Positions 22,918 to 34,679 of a stretch of DNA of 64,000 bases are shown here, in pieces (the first letter of the stretch is position 1; each line of letters starts with the position of its first letter). The position numbers were made by a program, and so were the translations under genes. Origin of the DNA: Sceloporus undulatus (lineage: Eukaryota > Chordata > Lepidosauria > Squamata > Phrynosomatidae). The notes beneath the pieces are model-generated. The model had not been told where the DNA came from, did no database searches, and saw only the letters and a program-made list of their open reading frames with translations. The stretch covers positions 112,551,351-112,615,350 of the forward strand of contig NC_056523.1 in the NCBI RefSeq assembly GCF_019175285.1, written 5' to 3'.

Positions 22918-23336
22918 AAAAGGCTAGCCCCAAGAAGAAGAGCCCTCCCTCCATGGCATCTGACACCATTTGGTATGGGAGAGAGTGAAAAGGCAGGCCC
23001 AACTCTATCAGGGCTAGCCAGAAATAGAAGAGCCCTCCTTCCATGACAATTGTCATTATCTGGCCTGGGAGGGAGTGAAAAGGCAGGCCCAATTTCATCG
23101 GGCCTGGCCTCAATTAAGAAGAAGAGCCCTCCCTCCAGTCCATCTGCCTTGGTCCAGGCCTCAGAGGGAGAGAAGAACTGATGGACCTGATCCTTTTGTG
23201 TCATGTCTTTTTAGATTGTAAGCCTGATGTAAGCCTGAGGGCAGGGAACTGTCTAATTAAAAAGGCTGTAAGTACAGTGCTGTGTAAATTTACAGCACTA
23301 TATAAATAAAGCTTGATGATGATGATGATGATGATG
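22918..23336 (+). repeat. minisatellite repeat with LINE-like tail
   Basis: Three modules of about 90 bp, each starting 'agagccctcc' (about 22939, 23029, 23122) and carrying 'gagagtgaaaaggcaggccc'. They lead into 'gtaagcctgagggcaggga', 'acagcactatataaataaag' and a GAT microsatellite. The same arrangement is at 46265-47640. The layout resembles composite retroelements that borrow a LINE 3' end, but I cannot name the family. Overlapping open frames are not genes. Confidence 0.6.
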
Positions 23337-23525
23337 TTTTCTAACTTGCAACTTCTAGATTTCATCCAGCAAGCAATGAACAAGTTAAAGAGAACCAGTC
23401 CCATTACAGAAGCTTGGAAGACCCATGATTACCTCCCTCCAGTGAACATTATTTCTGCTCTCAGCTTTCTGGTCTTTAATCACCTATCCACCATAAGTGG
23501 ACTTCTTCTCATCTCAGAATTGCTA

Positions 23526-23748
23526 GGAGACCATACAGACAGGCCAAAATAAAGCTGATTTGGGTCACTTTGGAGGTATGCTGTTTAAATTATGCATGCA
23601 TCCGGAGACCAGAAGTCGCGCCAAAGCCATTCTCCAGTCCTAAGGATTGGAGCGTAGCTTCTGGCCTCTTAAGATGTGCGTGTGATTTAAACAGCATTCC
23701 TCCAAAGAGACCTGAAGCAGCTTTATTTTGGCCTGTCTGTATGGGCCC
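23526..23748. mobile_element. palindromic MITE (GGCCAAAATAAAGC family), copy 1
   Basis: Ends 'ggagaccatacagacaggcc' and 'ggcctgtctgtatgggccc' are inverse copies, flanked by TA on both sides (23524-23525, 23749-23750). 'aaaataaagctgatttgggt' pairs with 'gaagcagctttatttt'. It interrupts the CR1 fossil. Other copies: 44183, 45970, 58985. Confidence 0.8.
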
Positions 23749-23847
23749 TAGGTTTGCTCAGGACTCTTTGGTGAAAGACTTCATCAAAAGCCTTTTGAAA
23801 TTCCAAATCAACAATCTCTGTCAGACATCCCCCTTAGGCTTTCAAAG

Positions 23848-24426
23848 TATTGCCATCACAAGGGTTGGTATCACCCAGTGAAGTAACTCATGGTGTCACC
23901 CCCCCCCCACACACACCTTATTGACCTTTTCCCATACTACACTATACAGAATTCTTAGTAATGTTTTTTGTACTAATGCTACTCATGAATCTCAATTCCC
24001 ATATATCTTTGAAAATAATGGCAATAATTGTGACATAAACAACTTGCAAAGTTAAAATTATACCTTTAAATTACATTATCATATGTACAACCTAAATGTA
24101 TTTAAATGTACATAGTTTTATGTTGTTAAAGTGAAATTTTGATAAGTTGTGATATTTTTAAAGAAAAAATTAAAATAGTTTTCTAATTTTTAAAATTAAA
24201 ATTTAATTAAAATTTTAATCAATTTAATTTTAATTTATTTATTTTTTAATTTTTAAAAGAAAACCTGAGATCTCTCCTTCTACTAAGTTTCACCCCATTC
24301 ACACCATGTCTTCTACTCAGCTCCAGCATTTTAAAGGGACACAGGCAAATGCCACAACCCATTTCTGCCAAAATGTATGGGGAGGAATGCTCAAGTGTCA
24401 CCTGGTACAGCCACATGATGCCCCTG
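23848..24426. mobile_element. non-autonomous hAT element, copy 2
   Basis: The 8 bp TTTCAAAG is duplicated exactly on both sides (23840-23847, 24427-24434). The left end 'tattgccatcacaagggttg' and right end 'acatgatgcccctg' align with copy 1 at 10220-11125. Interior shares 'gttggtatcacccagtg', 'cttgcaaagttaaaattata' and an AT-rich core. It lacks the MITE found in copy 1. Confidence 0.85.
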
Positions 24427-24439
24427 TTTCAAAGGATTC

Positions 24440-24630
24440 TGAATGATTAGACCAGGGTTTGAATCCCAGTTTGGCCATGTAAATCTACTGGGTGACCCTG
24501 GGCAAGTCACACACTCTCAGCAATGGCAATGGCAACCCCCCTCTGAAGAAACATAACAAGAAAACCTCATGATAGGTTCGCCTTAGGGGCAGCATAAAGC
24601 CGAAATCACTTTAAGGCACATAACAACAAC
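24440..24630 (+). mobile_element. tRNA-derived SINE, ACA type
   Basis: 'agggtttgaatcccagtttg', 'actgggtgaccctgggcaag', 'aagaaaacctcatgataggt' and a tail 'aaggcacataacaacaac'. Slightly truncated head. Sits inside the CR1 fossil, 14 bp beyond the hAT element. Confidence 0.8.
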
Positions 24631-25473
24631 AGTGAGACAGGACTGACTTTTGCAGAAGACATATTGATTCTTCTTAAACATTACTTGTCCTCCTTTAGGT
24701 GTGGCAGTTTTGTCTTCAATACCTCTTTCCATCAGTATATCCTGAACAGATGTTAAACCAGCCGGCCTGTAATTTCTTGCACAAACCTTTTCTCCACAAC
24801 CCCAATTTAAAAGCAAAACAAAAAAACTAGCATTATATTTTCAACTTTCCAGACTTCTAGTAGAAAGGCTGATTATCAGGGATCCATTAATTTATTTCTG
24901 TTAAATCAGCAGTTTCATATTTGCATTCAAGCATTCTTGGATGTATGCCATGTCAGTCCAGTGGTTAGTTTTCCATTTGTGAAGAAGGTCTGGAACTTCA
25001 TCTCCTGCCACCACTATTTGGCTTACTTTCTCACACTCCCTTCTTGAAAATATCTGTTCAGGCACAGGTCTCTGCTCTCCATTTTCTGGAGGGAGGACAG
25101 ATGCAAGGAGACTCATGCACTCTTTTTGCAGTCTCCTTAACACTAAAGTATTTTTAATTTTATCATGCAGTGGCCCCACCATCTCCATCGCTAGTTTCTT
25201 GTTTCTGATTTATCTAAATAGTTTACCCTTGGTGTTAATGGTAGTAGTGTTGTGCTCCTTAAAATCCCTTTTTGCATCTTTTTTTGTTTGCCTTGTACAG
25301 GTTTATGTGCCTTTTTTCTCTCCTTGTCTGGGTACAATTTCCATTTGTGAGAGGAATGTTTGGTCTGCAGGAGTAGCTAGAGAGCGCTGTGCTTTGAGCA
25401 GCTGGCTAGGAAGTAGAAGGGAGAGGGTCAGAAGATTTTGGTACTGCCAAGGGATAGGCAGTATCCTGTATTT

Positions 25474-26652
25474 GGCCCCATTCCCAGTGGGGGGAAAAAG
25501 TGGCTTATATTGCTGCGATTCTGACTCAGATTTTTCCCCCGAGTCGTATTCGAATCTGCTCCCCATTACGAAAGGGGGCAAACGGACTCGGATTTTTTTG
25601 ACTCATGTTCTCGTTCCCATTGAAATTTTCTCGGTTGTAATTTGAAGCGGACTTTTTTGCTCCCCCATTCCCATTGCCCTCTGGAACCTCTTTATTTTTA
25701 AGCAGCTGTCAATCAGGTGCCTAGGTGCTTGATGTCACAGCCAATCAATCGCTTACGTGCTTTTCCCCTCTGGAAAAGGGAAAAAGAGCCTCTATTCCCC
25801 CAAGTTCCTTTGCCTCCCAGGCTCTCCTGTGCCTTCCCAGACTCCCTCTGGGAAAGGGGAAAGGGAGCCTCTATTCCTCCATGTCCCTTTGCCTCCCAGG
25901 CTCTCCTGTGTCTTCCCAGAGTGCCTCTGGGAAAGGGAAAAGGGAGCCTCCATCCCCCCAAGTTCCTTTGCCTCCCCCTTTACTCTCTGGGCTGTTTGGG
26001 GGGCGATCGAACAGGCATGTAAAAAAAAGAAAAAATAATAGTTTAAAATGGTGTTCAATGGCTCTCCTCACATGTCGATCTATAAATGTGGAGCAGGGAG
26101 GTGGTTGCAGGGGGATGTAATGTGTTTACCGTATTTGGATGTCAATGTAGCAATTTGCTATGTTTGGACACCTGACAGAGCACCTAGGCGATCAAAAGCT
26201 TAATTTTTACAAAAATTGTCTACACATGCGATTGCCTTACCCTGCTTCCCACTCCACCGGGGGAAAGGCTACACGAACCGTGGGTGGGGGGGGGGATGGC
26301 ACTGGTAATGCAGGAAAGAGAACAGGCAGGTGATGCCCTCAGGCCAGCCCCTTGAGCACTGCTCCTCCCATCCCCAATTTCCTGAATGAGACACCCTTGT
26401 CGTTCCCATTCATTTGCCCCGAATCAGACTAGGGAGGTGCAGGAAAAACCTCCAAAAAAGTACAGTCAAATTAACCCAAATTATCCACGACTGATTCGGA
26501 TTTTCCCAGGAAAAATCGATTACATGGGGATCAGATCCGAATTCCAATGGGAACGAAATTGGCACAATGAGGATCGAATGTGTGCTCAAATGTGAATGAT
26601 GCCCCCATAATCCGTGTCTTGATCCGCTTTATAAGCCAGTGGGAATGGGGCC
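25474..26652. mobile_element. 1.2 kb terminal-inverted-repeat element
   Basis: Perfect 13 bp ends 'ggccccattccca' and 'tgggaatggggcc', with 'tggcttat' and its inverse just inside. TTT lies outside both ends, consistent with a 3 bp duplication. The interior has three tandem 79 bp units (about 25789-26020, 'cctctattcc' and 'tttgcctcccaggctctcct') and long stretches such as 'gattcggattttccc' that look derived from inverted arms. No transposase; the overlapping 60-131 codon open frames come from the tandem units. Confidence 0.65.
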
Positions 26653-26769
26653 TTTGTTTCCTGTCTTTCGTAAAAGCAATGCTGTATTTTTTTATCAGGG
26701 CCCATTCACACACGTCAGGTGTAAAGCCCACACCACTTTCATTCTCTCTCTCTCTCCCACTCTCTCTCC

Positions 26770-27290
26770 CAGTTTTAAAAGATCTTCATTGGCTGCCCAT
26801 TCGCTTCCGAGCTCAATATAAGGTGTTGGTAATTACCTATAAAGCCCTAAATGGCTTGGGCCCAGGATACCTAAAGGACCGCCTCTCCCCATACATTCCG
26901 CCTCGCACTCTCAGAACGTCTGGGCAGCAGCTACTGAAGGTGCCTAGGGCTAGGTTGGCCTCCACTACTCGGAGGTCGTTCTCCATAGCTGCCCCAGCCC
27001 TTTGGAATGCGCTGCCCACAGAGCTCCGCTCGTCCACCACCCTGGCCCAATTTAGGAAGGACCTCAAAACCTTCCTATTCCAACAGGCATTCCCCGAGTA
27101 AATATCCTGTGGGCCTCCCTCCTCTCTTTCGTGGCCAAGAGGTTGGGCTTTGGGGCTTTACTGTTGGGTTGTTTTAAATATGTTTTTATTGGAACTGTTT
27201 GTATTTTAATTATGTTGTGAGCCGCCCTGATCGGAGGAAGGGCGGCATATAAATAAAATTTTTATTTATTTATTTATTTATTAATAAATA
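26770..27290 (+). mobile_element. L2-clade LINE 3' end
   Basis: The last part of ORF2 is open to a stop at 27101. It shows the C-terminal signature of L2/CR1-group proteins: 'LKDLHWLPIRFRAQYKVL' , 'YKALNGLGPGYL', 'RRSFSIAAPALWNALP' and 'FRKDLKTFLFQQAF'. A 3' UTR with 'gagccgccctgatcggagga' and 'ggcggcatataaataaaa' follows, ending in TTTA repeats. 5'-truncated, with an intact reading frame in what remains, so it is probably younger than the CR1 fossil nearby. Not a host gene. Confidence 0.85.
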
Positions 27291-27823
27291 ACAACAGCCT
27301 AAATGAAGAGATCTGCTCAGAGGCAGTACAGCTAATCCTTTTTCATCTTGTTCTTCCTGAAGATGCCTTGCCAGCCTACATTGGTACAAGGGGCAACAGC
27401 TAGAAGCACAAGGAGGCTTTGTTGACCTAAAGTCAAGGTGACTGACTTGTCCTAAGAAATCAGACAGGCAGCCTCCTCATTCCATGAACATATAAAACAG
27501 GTAGGTGGGTTGTAGAGCAGACTCACAAACACACACAGATAGTGATATCTAATTATATCACAGCTTTCATGCTCAGACTATTTCACAGACATCACATTAA
27601 TTCTAACAGCATTACAAACTAGGTCATTATTAGCCTGGAATGGGGAAGATAGTGATAAGATAGTGCCTAAGGCCATGTAATGGACTTGTGAAAAAGAAGA
27701 TTTTGAACCAGGAAGCTCCTAGCTGTTTTAGCTGTTACAGGGAATCCTAAAGAATGAAACAATGGACTGGGGCCTTAGTATTTGGGGTTTCTACCTCCAA
27801 CAAAGGTAAAACCATGATGATGG

Positions 27824-27882
<59 letters not shown>

Positions 27883-28064
27883 GCGACTACTATATTTGAC
27901 ATGTTTTACCAAAACACATAAAATTTTACTAATCCAAAAGCTGAATCTTGAGAGATTCAGTGTTCTCTGTCTAAAAAAGGAGCCTGTGACCTCACAAAGG
28001 ATGGAGACATCTGGGATCTCAGAAAAAGTAATTTTTTGCATTGCTAATGAAATTCGAATTTTAC
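27291..28064. other. no gene; (GAT)n microsatellite
   Basis: Unique-looking DNA with a long GAT/ATG array at about 27813-27882. On the minus strand this array reads as a run of His codons in a 108-codon frame, which is not a gene. Confidence 0.6.
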
Positions 28065-28335
28065 CTCCTGGACTTTGGGAGCTTTGTCCCCAGTGCCACA
28101 TGGCCAGGAGGAGGAAGGACCTGTTTGCATAGATATCTCTACAAAAAACAACAGAACAACAAGCCTCTGACTAAAATTGTAATTATATATACATTTTCCC
28201 CTCCTATATGATTCTTAACACCTTTGCCTAGTGAAGAAGCCAGTGGAGCTTTAGCTTGCCTCATGCATTTTATGCAGTTTGGTTGGCCTAATAAAGGTAT
28301 CACTGTTCTGTGGATTCTGGATGTTATTGTATTGA
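28065..28335 (+). repeat. unnamed interspersed repeat, copy 2
   Basis: Matches 7500-7785: 'gaagccagtggagcttt', 'gcagtttggttggcctaata', 'aaaggtatcactgttctgtg'. See copy 1 for the family discussion. Confidence 0.55.
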
Positions 28336-29544
28336 GGACTTCAATCACACTTGTTTTTAAACTGCCATAAAATTTTGGTAACCGTGCTTTTGATAATACC
28401 TATCACATGATGCTGTTTGCCTCTCATTGCTGCCTTGTCCTTGAAGGCTGATTAGTCCACACCTTGCCACTGATGGAAAAAAAGCAGTCAATAAGCTCCC
28501 AACAGTGCAGGTATAGCGGTAGTTCTCAGGCGCAGTAAGTCACTCTTTTGGCAGTTCCTGGACTATGCAGTTATTTAGTGTCAGTATCTCCTCTTCCCCA
28601 TCCTCCTTTCCCTTCTCTATTCCAGAATAGGCTTTTTTTTGTTTTGCTTTTTACTTTTTGTTTTTGTTAAATCTCATTCACATAACTCCAAAATTGCATT
28701 TAAAACACACACACACACACACACACACGAAAGGCACACTGGGTAGGGCACAGGGCAGGGATAACGATGAGGGCAGAAGAGTGTGCAAGGAGCAACAGCC
28801 CGGTTGTGCTAATGGAGGAATGTGCAGTAGGAAGTGCTCCTAAACTATCACTTCCCTTCAATAATATGATTGCAGCAAGATTGGGGGTGATGTGATAAAA
28901 GTCCTAAGTGATACTTGAAATCTTTTAAATCAAATATATGCGGAATCTAAATGAATGCACAAAGCATCCTTAACTGGGCTGTTCCAATATTCAACCATTC
29001 TTTCATTTCTTTTGAAATGCCATCATATAGCTAACAAAACAACTGAAATTCTACTCACTGCCCCAATAGAACTAAGAAAGGCTTTAGGCCCAGCTTGATT
29101 GTATGCTTACCAAACCATTTGCAGAACTGTTTGTTTCTATGGAAAAGATCACTTTGTGCTCAGGGATAATGACATCATATGCTGTAATACATTTATAGGA
29201 TCATCTCTTTATCCAAGAGCATTGCAATACCATGAGCCTTAATGTGGTCCCTGGCACGATGAATCAGTAGGAGTAGCAGGATGCAGTTCCTTACTGGATT
29301 TCCTGTTTGTACTTCTCCATCATTCCAACACAACCTCATTCAGAGGAAGATGGACGAGCTGTCCCTACATCAGGCATTTGTGTTGTTCTCAGTGGGGGCA
29401 ATATGAAACTGACAGGTTCAAACTTTACATTACATTAAAGAACTTGCATGCAGCTGAGCCTCATAGGAACAAACAGGCGCATGGGACCCAAACAGATCTA
29501 AATTAGTGCTCCCACTTTCTGGATAAAAAGGAAGAAGACTCTAT
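28336..29544. other. no gene; (AC)n microsatellite
   Basis: Unique-looking sequence, with an AC array at 28704-28728. No supported coding region. Confidence 0.5.
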
Positions 29545-31735
29545 TGGTTCCTATGTCCCATACCTTTCCATAATTATTCTTATATAAATCTTTGTTCTGG
29601 CTAGTAATTGTAATTCCCAGATATTTGATTTTTTCCATGATTTGAATTTGGGTATTTTTCCTTAATTTTTCTATTTCTTTTAATGTTAAATTCTTTGTTA
29701 TAATACCACATTTGCTTTTATTTAATTTAATTCCTGATATTTCGCCGAATTCCTCAATAACTGCTTCCAAGTGTTTTAAGCTATGCAAGGGATTTTCTAA
29801 AAAAGATTACAATATCGTCTGCATATGCTCTTAAAGAATATTTATGAGTCTGAATTTTAGGTACTGAAATCCCTTCTTTAGCTTTAATTTTTTGTATTAA
29901 TATTTCCATTACAGTGATGAATAGCAGGGGTGAGAGCGGACAGCCTTGACGTGTTCCTCTTGAGATTGAGCATTTATTAGATCTTTGACCATTTACTATT
30001 ATTTGAGTTTCCTGATAATTATATATAGATTTTATTGCCTTTAAGAAATCCCCTTTAACCCCACATTCCTCTAACACAATCAGTAATGTTTCCCAGTTTA
30101 CACTGTCAAAAGCTTTTTGCAGATCTAAGAATATTGCTCCAAATTTTTTATTCTTGTGTTGTTCATAATGCTCTAAAATGTTTAGTAAAGTTCTAATATT
30201 ATTTTTTAGATATCTTCCTGGTAGAAATCCTGCTTGTTCTTCCGAAATCCATGTATTCAAAAAAAATTTTCAGTCTGTCCGCCAAGATAGATGAATATAT
30301 CTTATAATCTATATTCAATAAGGTAATAGGACGATAATTTGCAATATCTTGTAAGTTTTTCCCCTCTTTTGGAATAAGTACTGTTAGGGATTGTTTCCAG
30401 GTTTCAGGGAAAGTTTAGATATCAATTTCTTTAATTGTTTTATGTAGCCATGGAGATAATTCGTTTTTAAATGTCTTGTAATATACGGCTGTAAAGCCAT
30501 CTGGGCCTGGGGCTTTGTTATCTTTTAGTTTAGTAATGGCTATATCTACTTCTGCAAGGGTAATTGGTTGATTTAAGAAGCTTAGATGTGTTTTTGGTAT
30601 TTTACTTAAGTTGCTACTCTTTATATATTCAATTTTTTTATCTAGTTCTTCCTTTGTTTGTAAAGTTTCTGTAAAGAGGTTCTTATAAAAAGATTCTGTA
30701 ATTCTTATTAAGTCCTCCTGTTGAGTATAAATTTGTTGGTTTTCTGTTAATTTTAGAATTGTTTTTTCTCCTTTTTCTTTTTTTATTTTGTTTGCAAGCC
30801 ATTTGCCTACTTTATTTGCATTTTCAAAATGAAAATGTTTATAATCCTGATGTCTTTGTAAGTATTCTTTGGATATTTCATATTCTAATTGGTTTTTAAT
30901 AAGTATGATTTGCTCGTATAAGTGTTTTTCTTGCGGGTTCCTTGTATATTCCTGTTCTTTCTTTTTTAATTTTTCTAGTAGTTCTTTCTCCTTTTCTTTT
31001 TTGTTTTTTTCTGAGTTGAGATTCTTGTTGGATAAGGTAGCCCCTTATCACTGCTTTAGAAGCATCCCAAATTGTCTTCATTGGCATCTCTTTTGAATAA
31101 TTATTTTGAAAGTAATTATTTATTTCTTGTCTTATTCTGTTTATTGTATTTTCGTCATTAAATAAATGTTCTTGGAGTCTCCAAGAAAAAGCTTTTTTCT
31201 TTTCAAAATTAATTACCATTGTGATTGGACTGTGGTCAGAAAAAAGCTTTGGCATAATTTCTGTTTTGATTACATATTTAGATAGGAACTTAGATATTAT
31301 TATCATGTCGATTCTCGACCAAGAATTGAATCTCCCAGAATGAAAGGTGAATTCTTTGTTATTTTTATGCTGTAATCGCCATAAATCTATCATTTCATTT
31401 TCCTGTATGAGCTTTAGGGCTGCTTTTGGTAGTTCTCCTTGGTTACTGTTTCTCTTTGAACCCGACATTCTATCTTCTTGGGGATTAATTACTCCGTTCC
31501 AATCGCCGGTAATTATAAGTTGATCATAATTGTAATTTTGTAGTTTTTGTTTTATTTCTCTGAAAAACATCGCTTTTCTAGTTAGTGGGGCATATATATT
31601 TAATACTAATATTTTCCCTATTTGCGTATCTATTTCAATTGCTATATATTGTCCAGTAATATCTTTAAATAATTCCTTGGACCTTATCTTTTTATGAAAG
31701 GTGTCTTCTTTTAAATGTGGTGATGGTTTGAGAAG
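29545..31735 (-). mobile_element. L1 LINE fragment, ORF2 EN-RT
   Basis: Minus-strand L1 ORF2. The endonuclease part (31735-about 31180) shows 'ITGDWNGVI', 'SRIDMIII' and 'SDHSPI', matching the catalytic GDxN, SRIDY and SDH blocks. Reverse transcriptase (about 30300-29560) shows 'EEQAGFLPGR', 'FLDLQKAFDSVNW' (motif A), 'GTRQGCPLSPLLF' (motif B), 'AYADDIVIF' (catalytic motif C) and 'KLNKSKC'. The first part of the endonuclease, ORF1, the Cys-rich C-terminus and the 3' tail are absent. At least two frameshifts (near 30960 and 30245) and an in-frame stop near 30420 show it is dead. Motifs are well kept, suggesting moderate age. Confidence 0.93.
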
Positions 31736-33470
31736 TTGCTAATGTGACAAAGGAAGGAATGAATGTCCTCACATACATTAGTTCCAGTTTCAACAACAGC
31801 TCTGCACACTTTAGAGTTAAAAAAAAACCTCAGAGCAGATCAGCTCCATGTTACTTAATGTTAACATACTTTGGCCCATTAGAAGTACACAAGACAAGTT
31901 ACACAAAGTATCTGCTGTCCTTTGTGACATCTGAAGCCTTCTTCAGCAATCTTCTCCAGATGGTTTTTGTCATGCATCATAACAATGCAGCTCAAAAGGT
32001 TGAAACAGTCTGCCCTGTGTCCTATCATCAGTTGGTATCTTTCATGAATAAGTTAATGTGACACCAGCTTACAACTCTCTTACCATAGAATGAAGTGTAT
32101 ATTGTGACTTGCCCTAACTATTGTTCCAGTATTTTATCCCTGCTAGGTTTACTCCTTTATTTTATTTTTTGAAAAATAGATGAACATATGCATCTCTGCT
32201 TATTACATTTTTTCTAGCTGGGGAAGGTAGGCATTGTTGAAAATCTCCTCGTTTCACCATCCTATGAAGACATTTCAGGGCCTTGCACTTTCTTTTCTTT
32301 TCTTTCTTTTTTGCATGTCACATCACAATGATCTGGTGTGTCAGTGGGTGGACAGCACACCTTCAGCATCTTAAAAGGGAAACCTGAACCCACATCCCAG
32401 GAAAACTGATTAGGAGACAAAAATATACATAGATGATGAGCAATCAAAAAAAGAGGAAATGAAAAAAGAAACTCAGGGAAGATGTATCTTCAAAGTACAA
32501 ACAATTTGCATACATATACTCAGAACTAGGTTTTTTGGGATCTACTTCACTTTGATATAGAGGAAGTGAAACTTCTCCTCCACCATTTCTGTTCCCTTTA
32601 AGAATAAAGAAACACAGCAACTTTACCCAAATTCCAAAAACTACATTTCAACAGAAGTCTTCTAGTGATAATCAATAAACTCCCATCACTGAAAAAGATT
32701 AGTCATATTAAGATAATGGCACACTTTTCTTTTGCATATAATATTACTATTTCATTAAGGTCTTCACCCTACTTTCCATGGCCTGAACCCTAGGTAAACT
32801 CCTCCCGCACTAGTATCCCCCAGAAACAAGTCTAAAGTAAGCAAAAGCGTCTGTTCATGTTCTGCTTTCAGAAGGGAGATTCTTTCCACTACCTCTAACT
32901 GGCAATAGTTGATGTCATTAATCTTATTCTGGGAACAGAATGATATGGTACATCCACAGTGCTTTCTTAGAAGGAATTGGTGCTTCTGTACAGAGTTCTT
33001 CCTGATAACCCTCATTTATAGTTTTCCAAGATGGTCCCCAAGTGCTCTGCATTCTTTGTTGAGAAAAAAAAAATCTTCAATACCAAATGGTGTCACTTTT
33101 AAGCAAAAAGAAAGAGCTGGGAAGGTTCACTCCTAGTGCTTCAAAAACAAGGATGTGTACATTTCCTCATTTTTATTAACTGATGCCAAAGCAAAAGCTG
33201 CCAGGCTCTTAAAGAAAAGAGAAAATCCTTACAAAACAATATGACTTCAGAGCAACACAGGAGAGGGAAGCGAACTGGGCCTAAGGAAACAGTGTTGTCC
33301 TAGTTCTCTTACTGGCTTCCTCAAGTATAAGTTTTGGAACTTTGGTGCAATTGAATCTCTCCTCACAGACACATTACCAAAGGGAATGGCTCCAGCTAAC
33401 CCACCTAACAATGGAGTGACATCCTTCAGAGGAAGGGCTTGGGGACAGGTCAGAAGACTTGGGCATATAA
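31736..33470. other. no gene recognised
   Basis: Unique-looking non-coding DNA. Open frames of up to 105 codons have no motif. Confidence 0.45.
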
Positions 33471-33665
33471 AGAATTCTGTTTGCAGAAATCCTTTGACTG
33501 CCCTGGCTCAATGCTAGAGAATTCTGGGAAGTTTGTGTCATCAGAGCAAAGCTCTGTTCCCTCTGATGCCACAACAATGTACAATTCCCAGAATTCCCTA
33601 GCATTTAGCCAGGGTGGTCAAAGTGATGTTAAACCAGATTATTTCTGCTGTGTGGATGCATTTTA
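33471..33665. mobile_element. palindromic MITE (second family), copy 1
   Basis: 'ttgactgccctggctcaatg' pairs with 'agccagggtggtcaaa', and 'gaattctgggaagtttgtg' with 'gtacaattcccagaattcc'. Same family as 35331-35544. Confidence 0.65.
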
Positions 33666-34679
33666 GGACATTTTAAAAGCATATTAATCAGGATCATCCC
33701 TGCCAATTCAGGACAGGTGGTGGTAACAGAGTGAAGTCATCCCATATTGCCTGGTTCTGCAAGAGAAAGTCTTTATGGGCAGACGACAAAGTCCATGGCT
33801 TCTCTCAACATAACAAGCTGGAAAGCCTTACTACATTTTGAAGCAAATCAAATATACAATGCCATTTAACAGACCCCCCCCCCTCCTTCTCACAAACTCT
33901 TCAATTGGCTAACATCACAATTCTCTGTCTTTGCTGAACACTGACAGGAATTACAGATGGATGTGACATTCACAGTTAAACTTGAAGAAGATGGAAGTCC
34001 AGTGACTTCACCCCTCTCCCTCTCCTCCCCCTTCCTGCTTTCAAAAGCACTTGAAATGAAGGTGAAACAGCTGGGCACCAACTGCAGAAAAAGTGCAATG
34101 CAATCTCCCCACCCTCAAAAGTTATGCCTTGCTATGTTGACCAGTTTCCCTAGCAACCATGAGAGGAGGATACTGTGCTCCATTTTTACAAGCTGGCCAG
34201 TTGATGAACCCCTTTCTCCCTTTAAGGAAACAATGGCAAGTATATCCAAGAGCCAGCTAATACAGATATCATGTCATTTAAGTACTGTAACTGAACTCTT
34301 CCCATCCCCACTCACAATACCATGGAAGAATGGCAGCAACAGCAGACACTTTCAGTACTATGGGAAGCCAAAGGCCTGCTTTGAAACAAGAGCAAAGGGG
34401 CTGCTTATCTGACCTTGGCAAACACATCCTTCTCCCCCTCCTGCCTTCCTCATACACTCAGCCCAGCCTTCTCTTGCTGCTGGGACTTTTAGCAGCAAAG
34501 GAAATTAACCAAAGTCAGCACTAATTCATATTGCACAGTTAACTTTTCCCGACCAACGCTTTAAAAATGAAGAACAGAAGCCCACTTCTTAGGAATACTT
34601 GTGAAACTCACTCCAGCAAGGTTGATATGGGATGGGTTGGTCAGCGTTAGTTTCAGTGCACCATCTGAAAGAATTTAAG
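33666..34679. other. no gene recognised
   Basis: A 151-codon open frame at 33957-34412 has no recognisable domain, repeats or splice context, so I do not call it. Confidence 0.4.

Larger units (their letters stand above)
23338..25340 (-). mobile_element. CR1 LINE ORF2 fossil with three insertions
   Basis: Read on the minus strand, pieces of CR1 ORF2 occur in the right order. The linker before the RT is at 25188-24901 (95 codons, 'EVPDLLHKWKTN'). 'NYRPAGLTSVQDI' and 'KSQSCLT' are at 24790-24660. 'VDLEFQKAFDEVFHQ' (RT motif A region) is at about 23820-23765. 'MGLVLFNLFI', matching the CR1 block '[16 protein letters not shown]', is at about 23404-23375. Between these lie an ACA SINE (24440-24630), a hAT element (23848-24426) and a palindromic MITE (23526-23748). 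CR1 ORF2 normally supplies endonuclease and reverse transcriptase; this copy is truncated and full of breaks. Assignment rests on motif order. Confidence 0.7.

Noticed and set aside
22918-23204. Overlapping minus-strand frames of 82 and 105 codons with repeated motifs
   Set aside because: The repeated motif is the 90 bp module of a minisatellite-type repeat, not a protein repeat.
25713-26120. Several overlapping 80-131 codon frames
   Set aside because: All come from three tandem 79 bp units within a DNA element.
27775-28101. Open frame with a long histidine run
   Set aside because: The run is a GAT/ATG microsatellite read on the minus strand; no domain on either side.
33957-34412. 151-codon open frame
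   Set aside because: No domain, no signal peptide or membrane segment, and no neighbouring exon-like signals.
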